NCBI GenBank assembly: GCA_050084515.1 | Contig: CM114272.1 | Location: 36,394,001 to 36,458,000 of the forward strand | Direction: 5' to 3' | Source of the DNA: Blasia pusilla | Lineage: Eukaryota; Marchantiophyta; Marchantiopsida; Blasiales | DNA length: 64,000 nucleotides | In this document: positions 32,521 through 44,600 of the stretch, piece after piece | How the letters are laid out: each line of letters starts with the position of its first letter | How positions within the stretch are numbered: the first letter of the stretch is position 1 | The notes under the pieces: generated by a model | Seen by the model: the letters and a program-made list of their open reading frames with translations, nothing else | Told to the model about the DNA's origin: nothing | Database searches by the model: none | Made by a program: the position numbers and the translations under genes

Positions 32521-34979
32521 ATGGTTAAAAAAATATTTATTTGTATATTTAAAAGAAAACCATACGTGTGGCCTCTGGACGGGGCAAGTTTGAATCGCCC
32601 CCAATATATAACTGCAAGGAATACGCATACGGGAAAAGAGGCAATCGCCAAAGTTGCGGTTGCGGACCCCGGCCCTGAGTTTTCCGTCGTAAGGCAGTTG
32701 GCCGGTCTTGTAGATGATCAGACGTCCGGCAGTCAGTCAGTGGCATCGGAAGCTCCCGGACGGAGCTGCCGACGGGAGGTTGAGCTGGACAACCGAACCA
32801 GACGACTCCAACGTCGGGTTAGGTTAAACATCGTGGAAACAGCGCGGCCCGGGCAGGGTTATCCACACAAGCAGCTGCGGCCAGCCCTCGGCGCTTCCTG
32901 CCCGCCGTGAGCCTCCATGGGGATCTGACACGGATCGCATGAAGGCGTGGCAGGTGTCGGGAGACGGTCGCCAGCAATCGGCCGCAGACACGAGCTCAGG
33001 TATATGGTGTTGGACAGTTTCTACTCTCCGTATGAAGACTCCTCTACTGGTGACTGGCGCCAAATATAGCGGCTGTATGGAGGAAAAGAAAGATTCCCTT
33101 CTGGCGCCGCAGAGGACCCGAGTATCTAGAGCTCTGGTCGAAGTGATGACTGTGGACCCCAAAGAGGTAAATGCATTAATTCGCATTCATGGTCAACATC
33201 CGTATGCCCAAACCAAACTTATCCTCTCCGGAGAGCGATGGAGTGTCTGCGCGCAGCACATTCCTCCCTCCACCCTCAGCGCTCAAGAAGCTTTTCGTTC
33301 GCAACCGCCCGGACCTTTCTCGACTTCACCGCCAGAATTTTCAAATGTCGTTCTGCAGTTGCGCAGCAGCACCTCCAATCGGGGCCGACCCCGCTCTGGT
33401 TTCCTATACGTGGTATGGATGCGTTTATTATAACCAACTCATGTGCAGGTCCTGTACCGATGCTACGAGGTAGCTCTGGCTTCCCGCGGCTTATCCATGC
33501 ACGAACGGCCACACGAGGGAAATCTCACGATTCTCGTTTCGTAGACGGGCGGTTTGAAACTGATGTTGTGAATTTCGACATCCTCCCGATCTCGACCCGA
33601 CGTTTAAGAGAGCGGTCAGTGTCCGGATGCTTCCCTCCCAATCTCTAGCCGACGTTTATGAGAGCGGTCGGTGTCCCGATGCGTCTATGTCCACGCATCC
33701 ATGCTTCGCGTTCCGCATTCACAGCCAGGATGGAGGATTTAACGCTGGGGAGTATTGGTGCCACGGGGAAATCTCACGAGTTTTGTTTCGTGGAGGATTA
33801 GGAAAGGTACTGGGCAAGTTTAGACTATGTATGGTCGCTTGTGCCGACCTTCAAAAGAGTGAGTGCTCCCGTAGTCACTTTGAGGTGGCCCAGGACTTCC
33901 TAGCCTCAAATTAGGCGCCTCGCAAATTTATCTCGGTTTTTCAGGTGATGTGTCCAAGGGATGTTGCTGAGGACGATAGAAGCCTTTTTCGATCGCGCAT
34001 TACTTGATGAACTGGCTCCGAGGTGCAGTAAGTCCAGGAGCTCCGAGGGGAGTGCAGTGCTATCGGCATGGGAAGAAGTATTTGCGATGATCCACTCCAC
34101 TGTTCGACGGCAAGGGTAGGTGAGCGTCTCCGCATTCAATAGAAAATCACAAGCCGGCTGTGTATGACCAGATGCTGAGGCAAGATCTGTCAGTCAGTGG
34201 CTTTAATGGCAGATCTGGGCCGGCAATTACGTTTCAGCAGGGGACTAGTTCACGACTCCGACTCTGAATGAAAAGACTGCTGCGAGATGAAGCGACAGGA
34301 GAACACAGTCAGAGACGCCGGCGTTAGAGAGTAGGGTTTCTTGAAAGCTCCAGACACGCTCTGCTTATGACTCTGCAATTATAAAATTATCGGTACCAGC
34401 GTAACATGGATGCTCCGATTCTAGGGCAGTTTACGAATCGTCTTGTACAAGAGTCAAACGAGCTACTTTCGTAACCCTACAAGTACGTCATTTGACAGGG
34501 GCATGGAGAGCCATGATCACTCAAACGTCCAATGAATTCAAAAGGCACAACCAATTGCCAAATGACTAGGAGGAACAAAATCTTGTCACAATAAATCCCA
34601 GCAACATCCCAGACGGGGCTGGAGCTACAGATATAACTTAACAGAGCAGTCGAAATTCCTACCATGGCGTAGCCTCCTTCACCCCAAGGACTCACTAACG
34701 CTGGACATACCTTTTCTAGTAGTGCATGCTCATCTGGCTCGGAACAAGTGTGAAGGGCGTGGGACCCGACTATAGAGATCCCTCGACCTATCAGCTAGCT
34801 AGCTAGACCTGTCAAATTGAGCCTTCTCTGTCCATCGTATAGAGTGTAATTCAAGCCAAGTACAAGTTGGGGTGGGAGGAACCACCGCATGATTGTAGTC
34901 ACGCCACTGCAGCGCTTCAGCATAGAATTGAAGTTACGATTGCGATCTCACTCGTCTGTTGCCAATGCAGTGACTTTGC
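32521..34979. other. GC-rich region 3' of the aspartic protease gene, no gene assigned
   Basis: GC content rises abruptly near 32570. Several overlapping open frames on both strands reach 120-164 codons, but long chance frames are expected in such DNA and none shows a known domain. It holds two small repeats: CGACGTTTAAGAGAGCGGTC at 33598 with CGACGTTTATGAGAGCGGTC at 33651, and GAAATCTCACGA at about 33519 and 33768. The part nearest the protease gene probably includes its 3' UTR. Confidence 0.4.
33598..33690. repeat. 53-base direct duplication
   Basis: CGACGTTTAAGAGAGCGGTC AGTGTCCGGATGC at 33598 is repeated as CGACGTTTATGAGAGCGGTC GGTGTCCCGATGC at 33651, copies differing by a few bases. Confidence 0.7.
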
Positions 34980-36434
34980 TTACAGAGCGTTGCACTGAAT
35001 CGTTTTGAAACCGATCCGGCCCTCTGCTCGGTCGTACAAAACCTGGTAATTCTGCTGTTGAATGTTTCCGAAAATTGAGAATCCGTACGAGCCAGCCATG
35101 GCTAGGCACAGTGTTCCGGCGTTGTCCACCGTAACGAAATAATTTTCAGCCGGAAGGTTGATATCTGCGTTCACGAAATGGAATTCCAAAGTCGGAACCT
35201 GAATGGATGAAACCCCTGTGACGTCGAAGCAAATATCGAGGCCAGACGGCGAACCCTTCACCTGTGGATAGTGCATGAGACTTTGGAAGGCTTGCACCAC
35301 AACTCGGTAGGCCCCGTTCACGAGCTGCGTGATCGTCGTGCCCGAGTCGAGGATGGTACCACCGCTACCCGATGAATCGATTGCAAATGAGCTGACTGGA
35401 ATACTCAAGAGGGTGCCCCCAACACTGATACCAGTCAGCCCCACGTAGTAGTAGGTCGAATGAAAGCTGTTTTTCACAATGGGAGTGTACTGCACTGTTC
35501 CAGAAGGGACGGCAGCTCCTCCGAAGAACATGGGACTTGTCTGCGATGAGGAAGACGCCATGCTCACAAGGCAGTAGGAGAATTTGTTGCTGAAGAGTGA
35601 GCTGAGCTGAGAAGTGAAAGAAATAGGACCCTGGCCGAGCCCAATAAGCCCATCGACACCAGAGAATGAGCCCTGGTTGTCGTGCCCACAGCCGAAGGCC
35701 ATGTCACCGACTTGCTGTTTGATCCCGTTGGTGCTGGACAATGTCACCGTTTCCCTGGAGAAGACCCCCACGGTGGTCGACTGATCACCGTACTCGTAGA
35801 AGTACTGGCAGCTCGGAGAGCATGTCTCCACGACGGGGAGAGTCTGGCAGAGAGTGTCCGAGCACTCCAGAGCTCTGTACGAGCTCGAATTCGACGGGTC
35901 GAAAAGAGGACTCGGTTGCCGGAAGCAAGTCGAACAAGGACTACACTGGATCCAAGTGAGATCACTCCCCGTGTCCACGATGACCGAGTATTTCTTCGCT
36001 GGGGTGCCGAGCTCCAGGTCCATGATGTACTCCCCGTTGCCAACAGCGACAGATGACTCAAAATCAGTCGTCGTCTGCCCGACATTGCCCAGAGTTCTGC
36101 CGAGAAGCTTCGCCCGGTTGTTGCTTCGTAGGACAGCTAGTGCGAGTCGCTCCGCGAATGTCAAATCCTCCGAGCTCCCGCTGCGAAGAGGAGAATCCTT
36201 GTGGTCTCTGTGAATGAGATCCAACCTCACGCCTTCCGGCAGCCCCGCAGAGCTCCCGGAAAGAAGTCGTCGCATGCCGCTCGTCCTGCTCGGTGCCGAG
36301 CCATTGTCAATTGGCAGAGTGGGCTCGAGGACGTTCTGCACATCCACCGCCCACGAGAGCTGCAAGAGCAAGAGCAAGAGCAAGAGCGAACCAACCGTCC
36401 CAGCGAAGGCAGACCTGCGGCCCGAGCGACCCAT
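34980..36434 (-). CDS. Secreted aspartic protease, nepenthesin type (A1)
   Basis: A single-exon gene of 484 residues; this family cleaves peptide bonds at acidic pH, usually in the apoplast or vacuole. The start at 36434 gives MGRSGRRSAF and then a poly-Leu signal peptide (about residues 17-24). Earlier in-frame ATGs up to 36563 would bury it. A propeptide follows (RLDLIHRDHKDSPL). Mature landmarks are EYIMDLELGTP, catalytic VDTGSDLTWIQC (D154), the nepenthesin cysteine insert (CSPCSTC...CSDTLC...CSPSC, 164-209), flap region YEYGDQSTTVGVFSRETV, GCGHDNQGSF, GLIGLGQGPISF, second catalytic ILDSGTTITQL (D363) and the C-terminal FGNIQQQNYQVLYD. Length and motifs match plant CDR1/ASPG-like proteases. 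No intron or frame break is seen. A repeated GAGCAA tract encodes the Leu run. Confidence 0.93.
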   Translation of the reverse strand: MGRSGRRSAFAGTVGSLLLLLLLLQLSWAVDVQNVLEPTLPIDNGSAPSRTSGMRRLLSGSSAGLPEGVRLDLIHRDHKDSPLRSGSSEDLTFAERLALAVLRSNNRAKLLGRTLGNVGQTTTDFESSVAVGNGEYIMDLELGTPAKKYSVIVDTGSDLTWIQCSPCSTCFRQPSPLFDPSNSSSYRALECSDTLCQTLPVVETCSPSCQYFYEYGDQSTTVGVFSRETVTLSSTNGIKQQVGDMAFGCGHDNQGSFSGVDGLIGLGQGPISFTSQLSSLFSNKFSYCLVSMASSSSQTSPMFFGGAAVPSGTVQYTPIVKNSFHSTYYYVGLTGISVGGTLLSIPVSSFAIDSSGSGGTILDSGTTITQLVNGAYRVVVQAFQSLMHYPQVKGSPSGLDICFDVTGVSSIQVPTLEFHFVNADINLPAENYFVTVDNAGTLCLAMAGSYGFSIFGNIQQQNYQVLYDRAEGRIGFKTIQCNAL

Positions 36435-37838
36435 TGCTACAATCCGTGAGGGCGATGGGCAACTGATTCGACTTGGCAAGTTACCAAGCCATCTGCCACC
36501 CGCGATGCCAGAAAATACTAACGAACCGCACGGCAAGAAGACGAGACAAATATCTACGACCACTCTGACGGTCTCGAGCCAGATGGGGAGCGAGAGATTA
36601 AGAGCATGCAGCCACTTTTACTGAGATGAGATGAGAAGAGAGGACCGGACGACCATATCAAGCACCGGGCAGATTTTCTCCAGTCAAAGTGCGCACACGA
36701 ATTCAGACAGACGGCTCGGCTCCGCGTGAGTTCGCTCTTTCAGGTCCTTACGAGCAACTGGCTGCAAGCGCGAGATTACTCTTGTCCGATGCCGGGGAGG
36801 GCCGTGGGGGGCAGCTGACTCCGAATGCAGGTCGAGCTTCAGACTGTAGGCGAAATGCGCCGATCTCGGTAGGCCCTAAAGAAAGAGTAAGTCGACGAAG
36901 GCCGAGCTCGGAGGCGATGGAGGCAGGGTAGGTGGGTGGGGGGGATTTGGCATTAAAGTTAGTCGGGCCTCGTGTCAGGCGTCGTAGTTTTCTCGCTGCG
37001 TCCGGTGCTGGCGCGAGTCGAGACTCGAGCAGAGATGCAGTTCGGACAACGGAACTGCGTTTACAGTGGTGCTTTGCAGGATCGCTCCTCGTGACAGCGA
37101 GCAGAGCGAGGGCTTCAATCAATGAAGCGGGAGCTGCTGGACCCCAACGAAAAAAACCATACGACCGATCTCTCCCGAGCCTGCGGCAGCGGTTCCCTCT
37201 TCGCCGAGCGCCAGTGGGCGGGCCACGGGACCGACTCTGCCCCAGGACGGAATAAAAAAAAAGCTGTACAGTTCAGACCGCAGAGATGTACAATCCACGG
37301 GGTGTGTGCGCTTTCGTGGCACGCGGGCAACCGGCAAGAGGAGCCGCCGGACGGACGGACGGACGGACGGAGGAACCGTTTTCCACTGCACCGCCTGCAA
37401 CTCGGCTCCCGCGCAGACTCCGCAGAGTGGGACAGGGTGTTCTAGGTTCTCCAAGCACAGGCGGGGGGGACAGGGACTAGGGACCCCGACATGAGCGTGG
37501 CAGTTCTGCGAGGAAGGAATCGAGTTCAGTAGCGCAAATCCATCCGGTCGTGGGGAAAGGGCGAGAAAGCGAGTTCGTGGATGGCATCCACGGCTTTAAC
37601 GAGGCCAGCAACGGAAGAAACAATGCAAGCAAGCAAGCGAGGGTGGGGGGGTGGGGGGGCGCACTTTGTTACCCTTCTTCTCTTTACAATTACAACCGAC
37701 ATGATCTCGTGATGAGCATTCTTGTGTGCTCTCAAGTGCTCCATTTTCCCTGGGGTCACCGGATGAGTACTTGCTGGTCCAGCTGGAGGATGGTGGTCTT
37801 ACCTTGAGATGGGGAGTTCGTTTAGGGTTCAGTACAAC
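36435..37838. promoter_or_regulatory. Upstream region of the aspartic protease gene
   Basis: GC-rich for about 1.2 kb, then falling to AT-rich at about 37.7 kb. No second gene is supported; overlapping open frames on both strands lack domains. It contains a GGAC tetranucleotide microsatellite (37349-37372) and a G-rich run (37643-37660). The promoter should lie close to 36435-36700, but no clear TATA box was found. Confidence 0.4.
37349..37372. repeat. GGAC microsatellite
   Basis: About six GGAC/ACGG units in a row. Confidence 0.9.
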
Positions 37839-38180
37839 TAGTAAGGTGCCCATGTAGTGAAATTCTTTCTATACTAGACATCAATAAGAAGAATTTTATT
37901 TCATTCAAATATTTTTTTATACCATATTACACATGAAGTGTGTAATATTACACATGAAGTGTTCCCATTTGAAAGATATTAATTATATTATTTTCCTACT
38001 CCAGACAATGCTACATTTAATTGATCATGAAAAAATATTGATGTAGGTAAGTAAATTTTTATCTTTTTAAAAATTTAATCTAGTAATGAAAATAAAGGGG
38101 CGAATAAGAAATTGAAATCTACGCAAATCAAAAAGTAAACTTGAGTTTCACATAATCAATGGGATACGTGGAATAAAGAC

Positions 38181-39450
38181 TCAATCTTCAATGTTCTTCT
38201 CTGTGATGATTTCGGCATCAATGACATGTTGCATGAATCCACTAACCACCAATCGAGTTCCGTTGGCTTGTCCCTCTGAACCGTTCAAATTTCGTAAAAG
38301 CATGATAGGTGCACTAATTTCCAAGCTTAAACGATGTGGTGGTAAACTTGAAGATAAGCACGTATTTAAGAATTTTTTCGGGTAGATATAACTCATTTCC
38401 TCATCTGGAATGGAATCAACACTAAAGTAAGTACGTACCTGTATAGAACAAAACATATGTTAATTAGAAGATGATTTTAGTTTTGATGCGTATAATTGAA
38501 GAACTCGTGAGGAGAATCCTATGAAAAGTATTTGAAAACCAATATTATCTCTCCGTAGAATCTAGACATGACTTGTGTTGAGATGTCATCAACATCTCAA
38601 ATTTTTGGTGTAAGAATTGTTGTATCTCTTGAAAAGGTGATGTCACTAAACCTTTCATAATCATTTCCACACAACCCTCTCAAACCTCCAATAATCAATG
38701 TGCAAAAGCTTCTTGTTGTATACGCATGTTCACTCCCAAATTTTGAACACTCATATTCGTTGTAAGCTTCATTACCCTCACATGAGACCGTAAAGTTCAC
38801 CTCTTAAATGTAGCTTGAATAATTTTTGGACGGCCTCCATGATGAACAACAAGAAAAACTTGGCGAAAATCTCCTCCAAAGATTATTAATTTGCCACAAA
38901 TGGAACATTTCTCAAGTCTTCGGATACCACTTCCATGATATCTTGAAAGGATCAATTTACAACCTCAAATGCATGGCGATGAGTTATATGTGCCTCATCC
39001 CATATGATAATCCAAACCCTTTGAATCAAGTGCGCAACTTAGCTATTAACAGATAAACTACAAAAAATACTCAAAGATAGTAATATTTTTGGCAAGATAT
39101 CTCTTCACCACGTCAAAAGAGTTACGAATTCATGAAATGGGAAGATACTTACTTACACGTAGAATTCTCACCTACATTGATTGGAATCTTGAAACATGAA
39201 TACGTAGTACGTCCTCCATCTAACAAAAAACAACTATCCTCGATGAAGTGACAACTAAAGTTATGCCTCTAGCACCTCATGACCTCCTACACTTGCAAGA
39301 AGAAGATTGTATAAGAATGTTTTTCCAATTCCATCATGCCCTGTCAAAGAAGATTTTTTTTGAACTAGAAGTATTATCACCCACAATGATGGAGTCGAGT
39401 TTATCATGTATAGCATCCCAAATCAACCGTTATCCATCATTTTAAGTTTC
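38181..39450 (-). pseudogene. PIF1-type helicase of Helitron 2
   Basis: Minus-strand motifs from right to left: Walker A GHDGIGKTFLYNLLLAS (about 39346-39296), Walker B VWIIIWDEAHITHRHAFEVV (about 39010-38960, followed by a TGA), a middle part near 38800-38600, and the C-terminal block LPPHRLSLEISAPIMLLRNL then NGSEGQANGTRLVVSG (38181-38456), the signature of Helitron helicases. Frameshifts separate the pieces. Confidence 0.85.
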
Positions 39451-40600
39451 CTCTCCTAATGTAGTTTGTTCATGTAAGTCATCTTGATCATATGGGAGCT
39501 ATTCTCCTTCCAAATACGAATATAAAGATGAAGCTTGGAAATCCGCTTGAGGCATATATGGGAAATTGGATAATCGTTCTCCTTGACCTTGCAAATGGTA
39601 GTAGACTTCCAATAATGCAGTGTTAACAATTAAAGAATTTGGAGCAAGATCAAGGAACCCTATTTTGTGCATAAAGGCCACGATTTGGAAAATAAGTCAA
39701 AAAGAAAAATTAGGAAATAAGAATTATTATCATAGAAATAGGATTAGGAATTACCTGACATCGTTCACATAAGATATCCTCTATGAGTGGGACCAAAAAT
39801 TGACTCTATAGTTGAGCAGATTGAGTTGGTATATTATAAGCAAGAATAATAGCAAAGAGTTGATGCACCGCACGACATGTACGGATTTCCGATGTTTTTT
39901 GAAAGCATGAGAACAATTATCTATCATCCTCAAGAAGCCCCATTTGAATAGCAGACTCCTTAAATGTTGGATATATTACTCCGTGCATAGCTCTCAAATA
40001 TTTATACGTAGTTGTACCTCGAATATGATGAAATGGCAACCAACCCATGTCGTTCTACTTCACCTATCAAAACTTGAATGTATTTTCTTAATATACTTAA
40101 CATTGCAATAATCAAAAGGATGCTTGAAAATTTATGTACTTTGTAAGTACATTGTGGAAATTGGAAATAGATTTACCTGGGTGAGTAAGATATGAGGGAC
40201 CAATTGGATGACCACAACCATTTCTCCTTTGAATTCTACAAATCCCTCTTTTTTTGCTCCAATGATAAAAGGAAGGAAACTCAATGTATAGATATTTTCA
40301 AGTCTTCGAATCTAAACGATTAGTTGCAGACCGTTATGTAAGAGTTGTCTCCCTATTCCTTTGTAGTATCTCCTCCATGTTGTCGTGATAATTGAAGAAA
40401 ATGATTTGTAATTCAGGTACATGAACTGCCAACCTTATAACACTTGGATGCTTAACACGTAAGCTAAACTTGAACATCTCCAACATGCTTAAGAAGAAGA
40501 GACATATCTATATATGACACACAATAATCAGGATTAAAAAAATTAGTAAGGTATCATATGTTCTCAATTATATGGACATATTGAACAAAAGAAAAATAAT
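39451..40600 (-). pseudogene. Region between Rep and helicase of Helitron 2
   Basis: Poorly conserved. A minus-strand frame at 39499-39681 (FLDLAPNSLIVNTALLEVYY) is protein-like. Much of 39.7-40.6 kb shows only scattered short matches to Helitron coding sequence. No separate gene was recognised. Confidence 0.4.
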
Positions 40601-40623
40601 CAGAGAAGAGTCATTATCTTCCA

Positions 40624-42740
40624 TCAAGATAATGTTTCATCAATTACCTCCCTTGTTGTTTCAGTAGTTCCATCATTTGTCACCTTAAATGAAATCGCAT
40701 TGGATCCTTTATATACATATTTATATAAGTATTTCACAACATAAATCGTATTCGTGATCTCTAAATTGGTATGACAATCAAAGAGAGTATATAAAAAAGG
40801 ATTGTGAGGAACAACCCATCGATTGTCCAAACTTTGATCGCGCTTCATTAATTTTATTCCATTCTCCAACCTGTATCATAAGAAAGAAGGGGAAAAAGGG
40901 AATATAGAATAGCATATATACATATATTTATAAAATAATTGAGAATTTTGCTAGTTTTTTTGCAAGGTGCTAGTTATCCAAAAGATACAAACTTATGTCA
41001 TAGATTGCATACCTTCAATAAATTGGATAACCGTCCTCGCTCTTTGTAGTTATGCTTGGAAAAGTTTTGGATAGCCTTTGGTACATTTCTTGGTTTCCTT
41101 ATCCATGCATGTAGCATTGGGATTGAGTCGTTTACATGGGCCATGAACCATAAAATTAGCAATGGTAGAATGGAGTTTGGGATGAGTGTTTGGATTAGGG
41201 ACCTCAGATCATATTATATCATCATAATGTGATGTAGAACGTGGCTTATCCTCATGATCAAGAATATTTAATTAGAATATGATTATGTGGTAAACCTCTT
41301 TTATAGAATATAACCTTATGAATGTAACCTACAACCCTACCTAAGATGTTCTTCTCGAGAAGAAGCCTTAGTAGCTCTTTTTTTTCTCAAAAACTTTCAC
41401 AATCAAATCTGGTCTATCAGTAGGTTGTTGACCGGGTAATAGTGACGTGATCTCCTCCATTTAGGATTGCACATCATTGCAAGAAATTAATCTGGTTTCC
41501 GGAGTTGCCTCATTATGGCCATTGCATCTTGATAAAGTTGATGCATATGGCGTGGACCCCCTCTAAAAGAAGAAGGCAATATAATGCGCCTCCCAAACCT
41601 TGCACTATCCCTGTCATTTTGAAACATGAAATCCCTTAGACTTTGATATAGTTCAACTTGCAACTCCTTTTGATTTAAGAGAACCCAAGATAGTTGGTGC
41701 ATATCAGATTCTACTATGAGTTACTATTATGGTTGATATACTCTTACTCAAGAGTATATCAACAATATACTCTTGAGTAAGACAACCAAATCTAACCAAA
41801 TGACTATCATCTTCTACACCGACATGGACTTGAAGTCGAAAAGAAGCAAATTGTAGGGCTGTAATAATTTTTCTCCTTCCTTGATGAGCAATCTCATCAT
41901 CGATTCTTTCTTCCTCTATGCAATCATATGCATCCAATTCTTCCATATCTCCATCCATTATAGTAAAAATATTGGCAGTTGTGATTTCTTCCAATCTCCC
42001 AAGGGCTATTCTTGGATGCTAACCTGCTTCACTATAGTCAAATAATAGAATAAAATGCAATGGAACATATGCTACATTTAGATCTGAAATACGATGAACT
42101 TCTCCACCATGTACTTGGAAAATAATATCACGATGGTCAACAGGTTCACTACCATCCCTAGGTAAGATTGTAGCAACCTGAGATGCAGTTGGTAAGCTAT
42201 AACGTTTAGAATCCATTCCTCGATTATGCGCCTTTAGAATAATACAAAGATTAGGTCCATTTGCCTCATTTTCAAGGTTTCAAAATATCCTCACATAAGG
42301 ATTATGTTTATGTGACATATCTTGCAATCCTCTTAAGATTTTTGGTTGAAGATCATCAGACATAACTCTTCCATGATTTTCCAATTCATTTTCAGTATCG
42401 TAGATGTATAGCTGATTGAATTGGGGATTACTCTCCTCATCAGGATGTAATGGGCCTATGTTGTGATAAATCCCACCTTAGATATGAAAGTGTTTGGTAC
42501 GAGAAACTTGCTCCTTGACTTGAGCTCCCGTAGATGCTAATTGAAGAGCACAATTGTAAGCTCGAGTGTGTGAAAGAAAATGAAGACTTTCATCCCCAAC
42601 ACCAAAAATCAATGATTTAAAGAATGGGGGACAATGCCTTAAGAATAGGACTTGTATAAAGAGTATGACGGCCAATTACTTGGTTGATACCTCCTTGTAA
42701 TCTTTACTTCATTATATAGCTCTCTTGGAAGTTCCAAATT
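40624..42740 (-). pseudogene. Rep (rolling-circle initiator) of Helitron 2
   Basis: Rep nicks and joins DNA at Helitron ends. On the minus strand, from right to left: SHTRAYNCALQLASTGAQVK, HFHI then TAA (42477) then GGIYHNIGPLHPDEESNPQF, MDSKRYSLPTASQVATILPR, SDLNVAYVPLHFILLFDYSE, LSWVLLNQKELQVELYQSLR, RRIILPSSFRGGPRHMHQLY, QPTDRPDLIVKVFEKKRA, GLPHNHILI (HUH-type site at 41279-41287), LDNRWVVPHNPFLYTLFDCH and VVKYLYKYVYKGSNAISFKV (tyrosine motif). The central residue of the HUH triad is Asn where a hydrophobic residue is usual. At least one in-frame stop and several frameshifts are present. Confidence 0.88.
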
Positions 42741-42769
42741 CGTGCAACATCGAGTGACAAGTTGACTCT

Positions 42770-43270
42770 TGAAACTTGTCTAACATTATGAATGGGTGAG
42801 CGAGCACTCTCAATTGGAAACTTTATTGCATGACATGTAGAAGATACTTGCTCAATGACTATAGGCATTACATGAGTGGATACCTCAAACGTATGAAGTG
42901 TATGGATATGGTTCATAATATCGTAATTATGTTGAACATATATGTCTTCCATAATAGCCGTAGCATTATGCATAGGTGGACCATCTTGAGTTACACATAT
43001 ATCCTCCATAGTAGGAATGTTACATGTTACATTATGAATTGGTGATTCAACACTCTCAATTCGGAGATTTACTCCATGATATGCAAAAGATACTTGCTCA
43101 ACGACTATAGGCGTTACATGAGTGGATACCTCAGATGTATGAAGTGTGGGGATATTTTTGATAACGTCATCATCTTGTGGAATAGATATGTCTTCCATAA
43201 TAGTCGTTGCATTATTTAGAGGTTGATCATCTTAAGATATACATATATCTTCCATAGTAAGAATATCCAT
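42770..43270 (-). repeat. 246-base (82-codon) tandem repeat in the Helitron 2 frame
   Basis: The minus-strand frame (43198 down to 42704) contains two copies, 82 codons apart, of PTLHTSEVSTHVTPIVVEQV and ESPIHNV, each preceded by MEDI. A third partial copy upstream (43199-43250: TMEDICIS, TAA, DDQPLNNATTI) matches TMEDICVT and HNATAI inside the array. The repeat keeps the reading frame, so it probably encoded an internally repeated, acidic protein segment. No domain was recognised. Confidence 0.75.
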
Positions 43271-43639
43271 AATCCCATCTTGAATCACACGCCTATAAAC
43301 AAATTAAAAAGTTAGAATTATATCATCTAAATTTCACTAGAATATGCATTGTATGTATAATAGAGGAAATGTGAGAAACTACATACCTTGTAGTATTATT
43401 AATGATGGAGGAAGAGATTTGGTCTATCGTAGTGTGTGGATCATCATAGAGCTTGTGACGGCTTCCTCCAATAACTTGTCTTCTATTGTTGTAATCTCTA
43501 TAATAGATCGTCTCTTTTAGTTTCTCAGTGCCAAAGTCTCAACACAAATTTTTTTTTTTCATTTCTGTGCCTCCACATGTAACACCTTTCAAAAATCATG
43601 CAAAAGGTTGGATTTGATGGAATAAGAAGACCATGAAAT

Positions 43640-44110
43640 CAGATTGCATGCGACAAAGTTAGTATGAAACAAAATAAAGTTAGCTAAGCAAGCTACAAAA
43701 GCTAGAAAGGATTAGAATGTAATTCACATATATTGGCCATATACTAAAGTCAGTGGGAGATGATGGAATGAGGACAAGAGATTTTTGTTTTCTTCGATCC
43801 TCTAACTTTCGAGCACGAATTTCTTGATTTCTTTTTTGGCCCTTGGCGCAAAGGACTTTCTGATAATCGTGTAATCCGTAGGATGTTTTGGAAGAGGGAG
43901 TCTGTACAATAAGGCCAACCATATAGTTATGTGTATGCATGTAAAAAATGCAATGAAACACAAAGATAAAAGCACAACAACAAAAAGAGATTACATGAGA
44001 TATTGGAATTGATGGAGTAAGATGTGCTTCCGCTCGCCGTAGGCTAAGGGTAAAATTTTAATATCACGACGTGCAGAATTCTCCATCCCATCGACCATTT
44101 TGTAGACATA
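43640..44110 (-). pseudogene. N-terminal exons of Helitron 2
   Basis: A first exon is suggested by MVDGMENSARRDIKIL from about 44100 through ERKHILLHQFQYLM, followed by a GTAATC donor. After about 90 bases an acceptor TTGTACAG precedes TPSSKTSYGLHDYQKVLCAK and QEIRARKLEDRRKQK. The basic second exon is typical of the charged Helitron N-terminus. Splice sites are inferred by eye. Confidence 0.5.
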
Positions 44111-44159
44111 TACAATAGATTAATCTGCTCAACACATAAGAAAATTATAAGATAATAAA

Positions 44160-44600
44160 AAACAATGCAAACAAATAATTAAGGGGAGAAATGGAAGGAA
44201 AAAAGAAGTTGCTAGAAATTTTTGTGTAATAGTCTAAGATAAGAATTTTGAAACAGGGAAAAGAAGGGAAAAAAACTAAAGGGGAACACTGCGGAAAAGT
44301 GAGAGTGGAGGAAAAAAATTACCATATGATAGAAAAATAAGAATGTAACGATCGTGAAGAAGTGTAGGGAAGAAAGAAAAAATTAGAATATTATAAACAT
44401 TTCTATGTGGTAGAGTAAATTTATTTTAAAGAGAAAATATGGAAAAAAGTAAGGGAAGGGGAAATAGGGGGAAATCATTTTAGAAGACAAAAGTACAAAG
44501 ATGGGGAAAATTGAAAAACAACGATAAGATGGGAAAAACATAGGAAAAAGTAAATAAGGGGAAAATGAGGGGAAAAGAAAAAGAAAAGGTTAAATTTGGG
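44160..44600. other. Purine-rich strand block
   Basis: The plus strand is dominated by A and G (runs such as GGGAAAAGAAGGGAAAAAAA and GGAAAAGAAAAAGAAAAGG) for over 400 bases; the minus strand is correspondingly pyrimidine-rich. It lies just upstream of the Helitron 2 coding exons and may be its leader or promoter. Confidence 0.5.

Noticed and set aside
32939-33433. 164-codon plus-strand frame in the GC-rich region
   Set aside because: Several overlapping frames on both strands are similarly long, no domain is recognisable, and GC-rich DNA has few stops by chance.
33906-34139. Minus-strand frame with TVEWII, at first reminiscent of a TCP transcription factor
   Set aside because: Only a few residues agree and the basic helix part is missing.
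36201-36624. Plus-strand frames opposite the protease gene
   Set aside because: Antisense shadows of a well supported gene.
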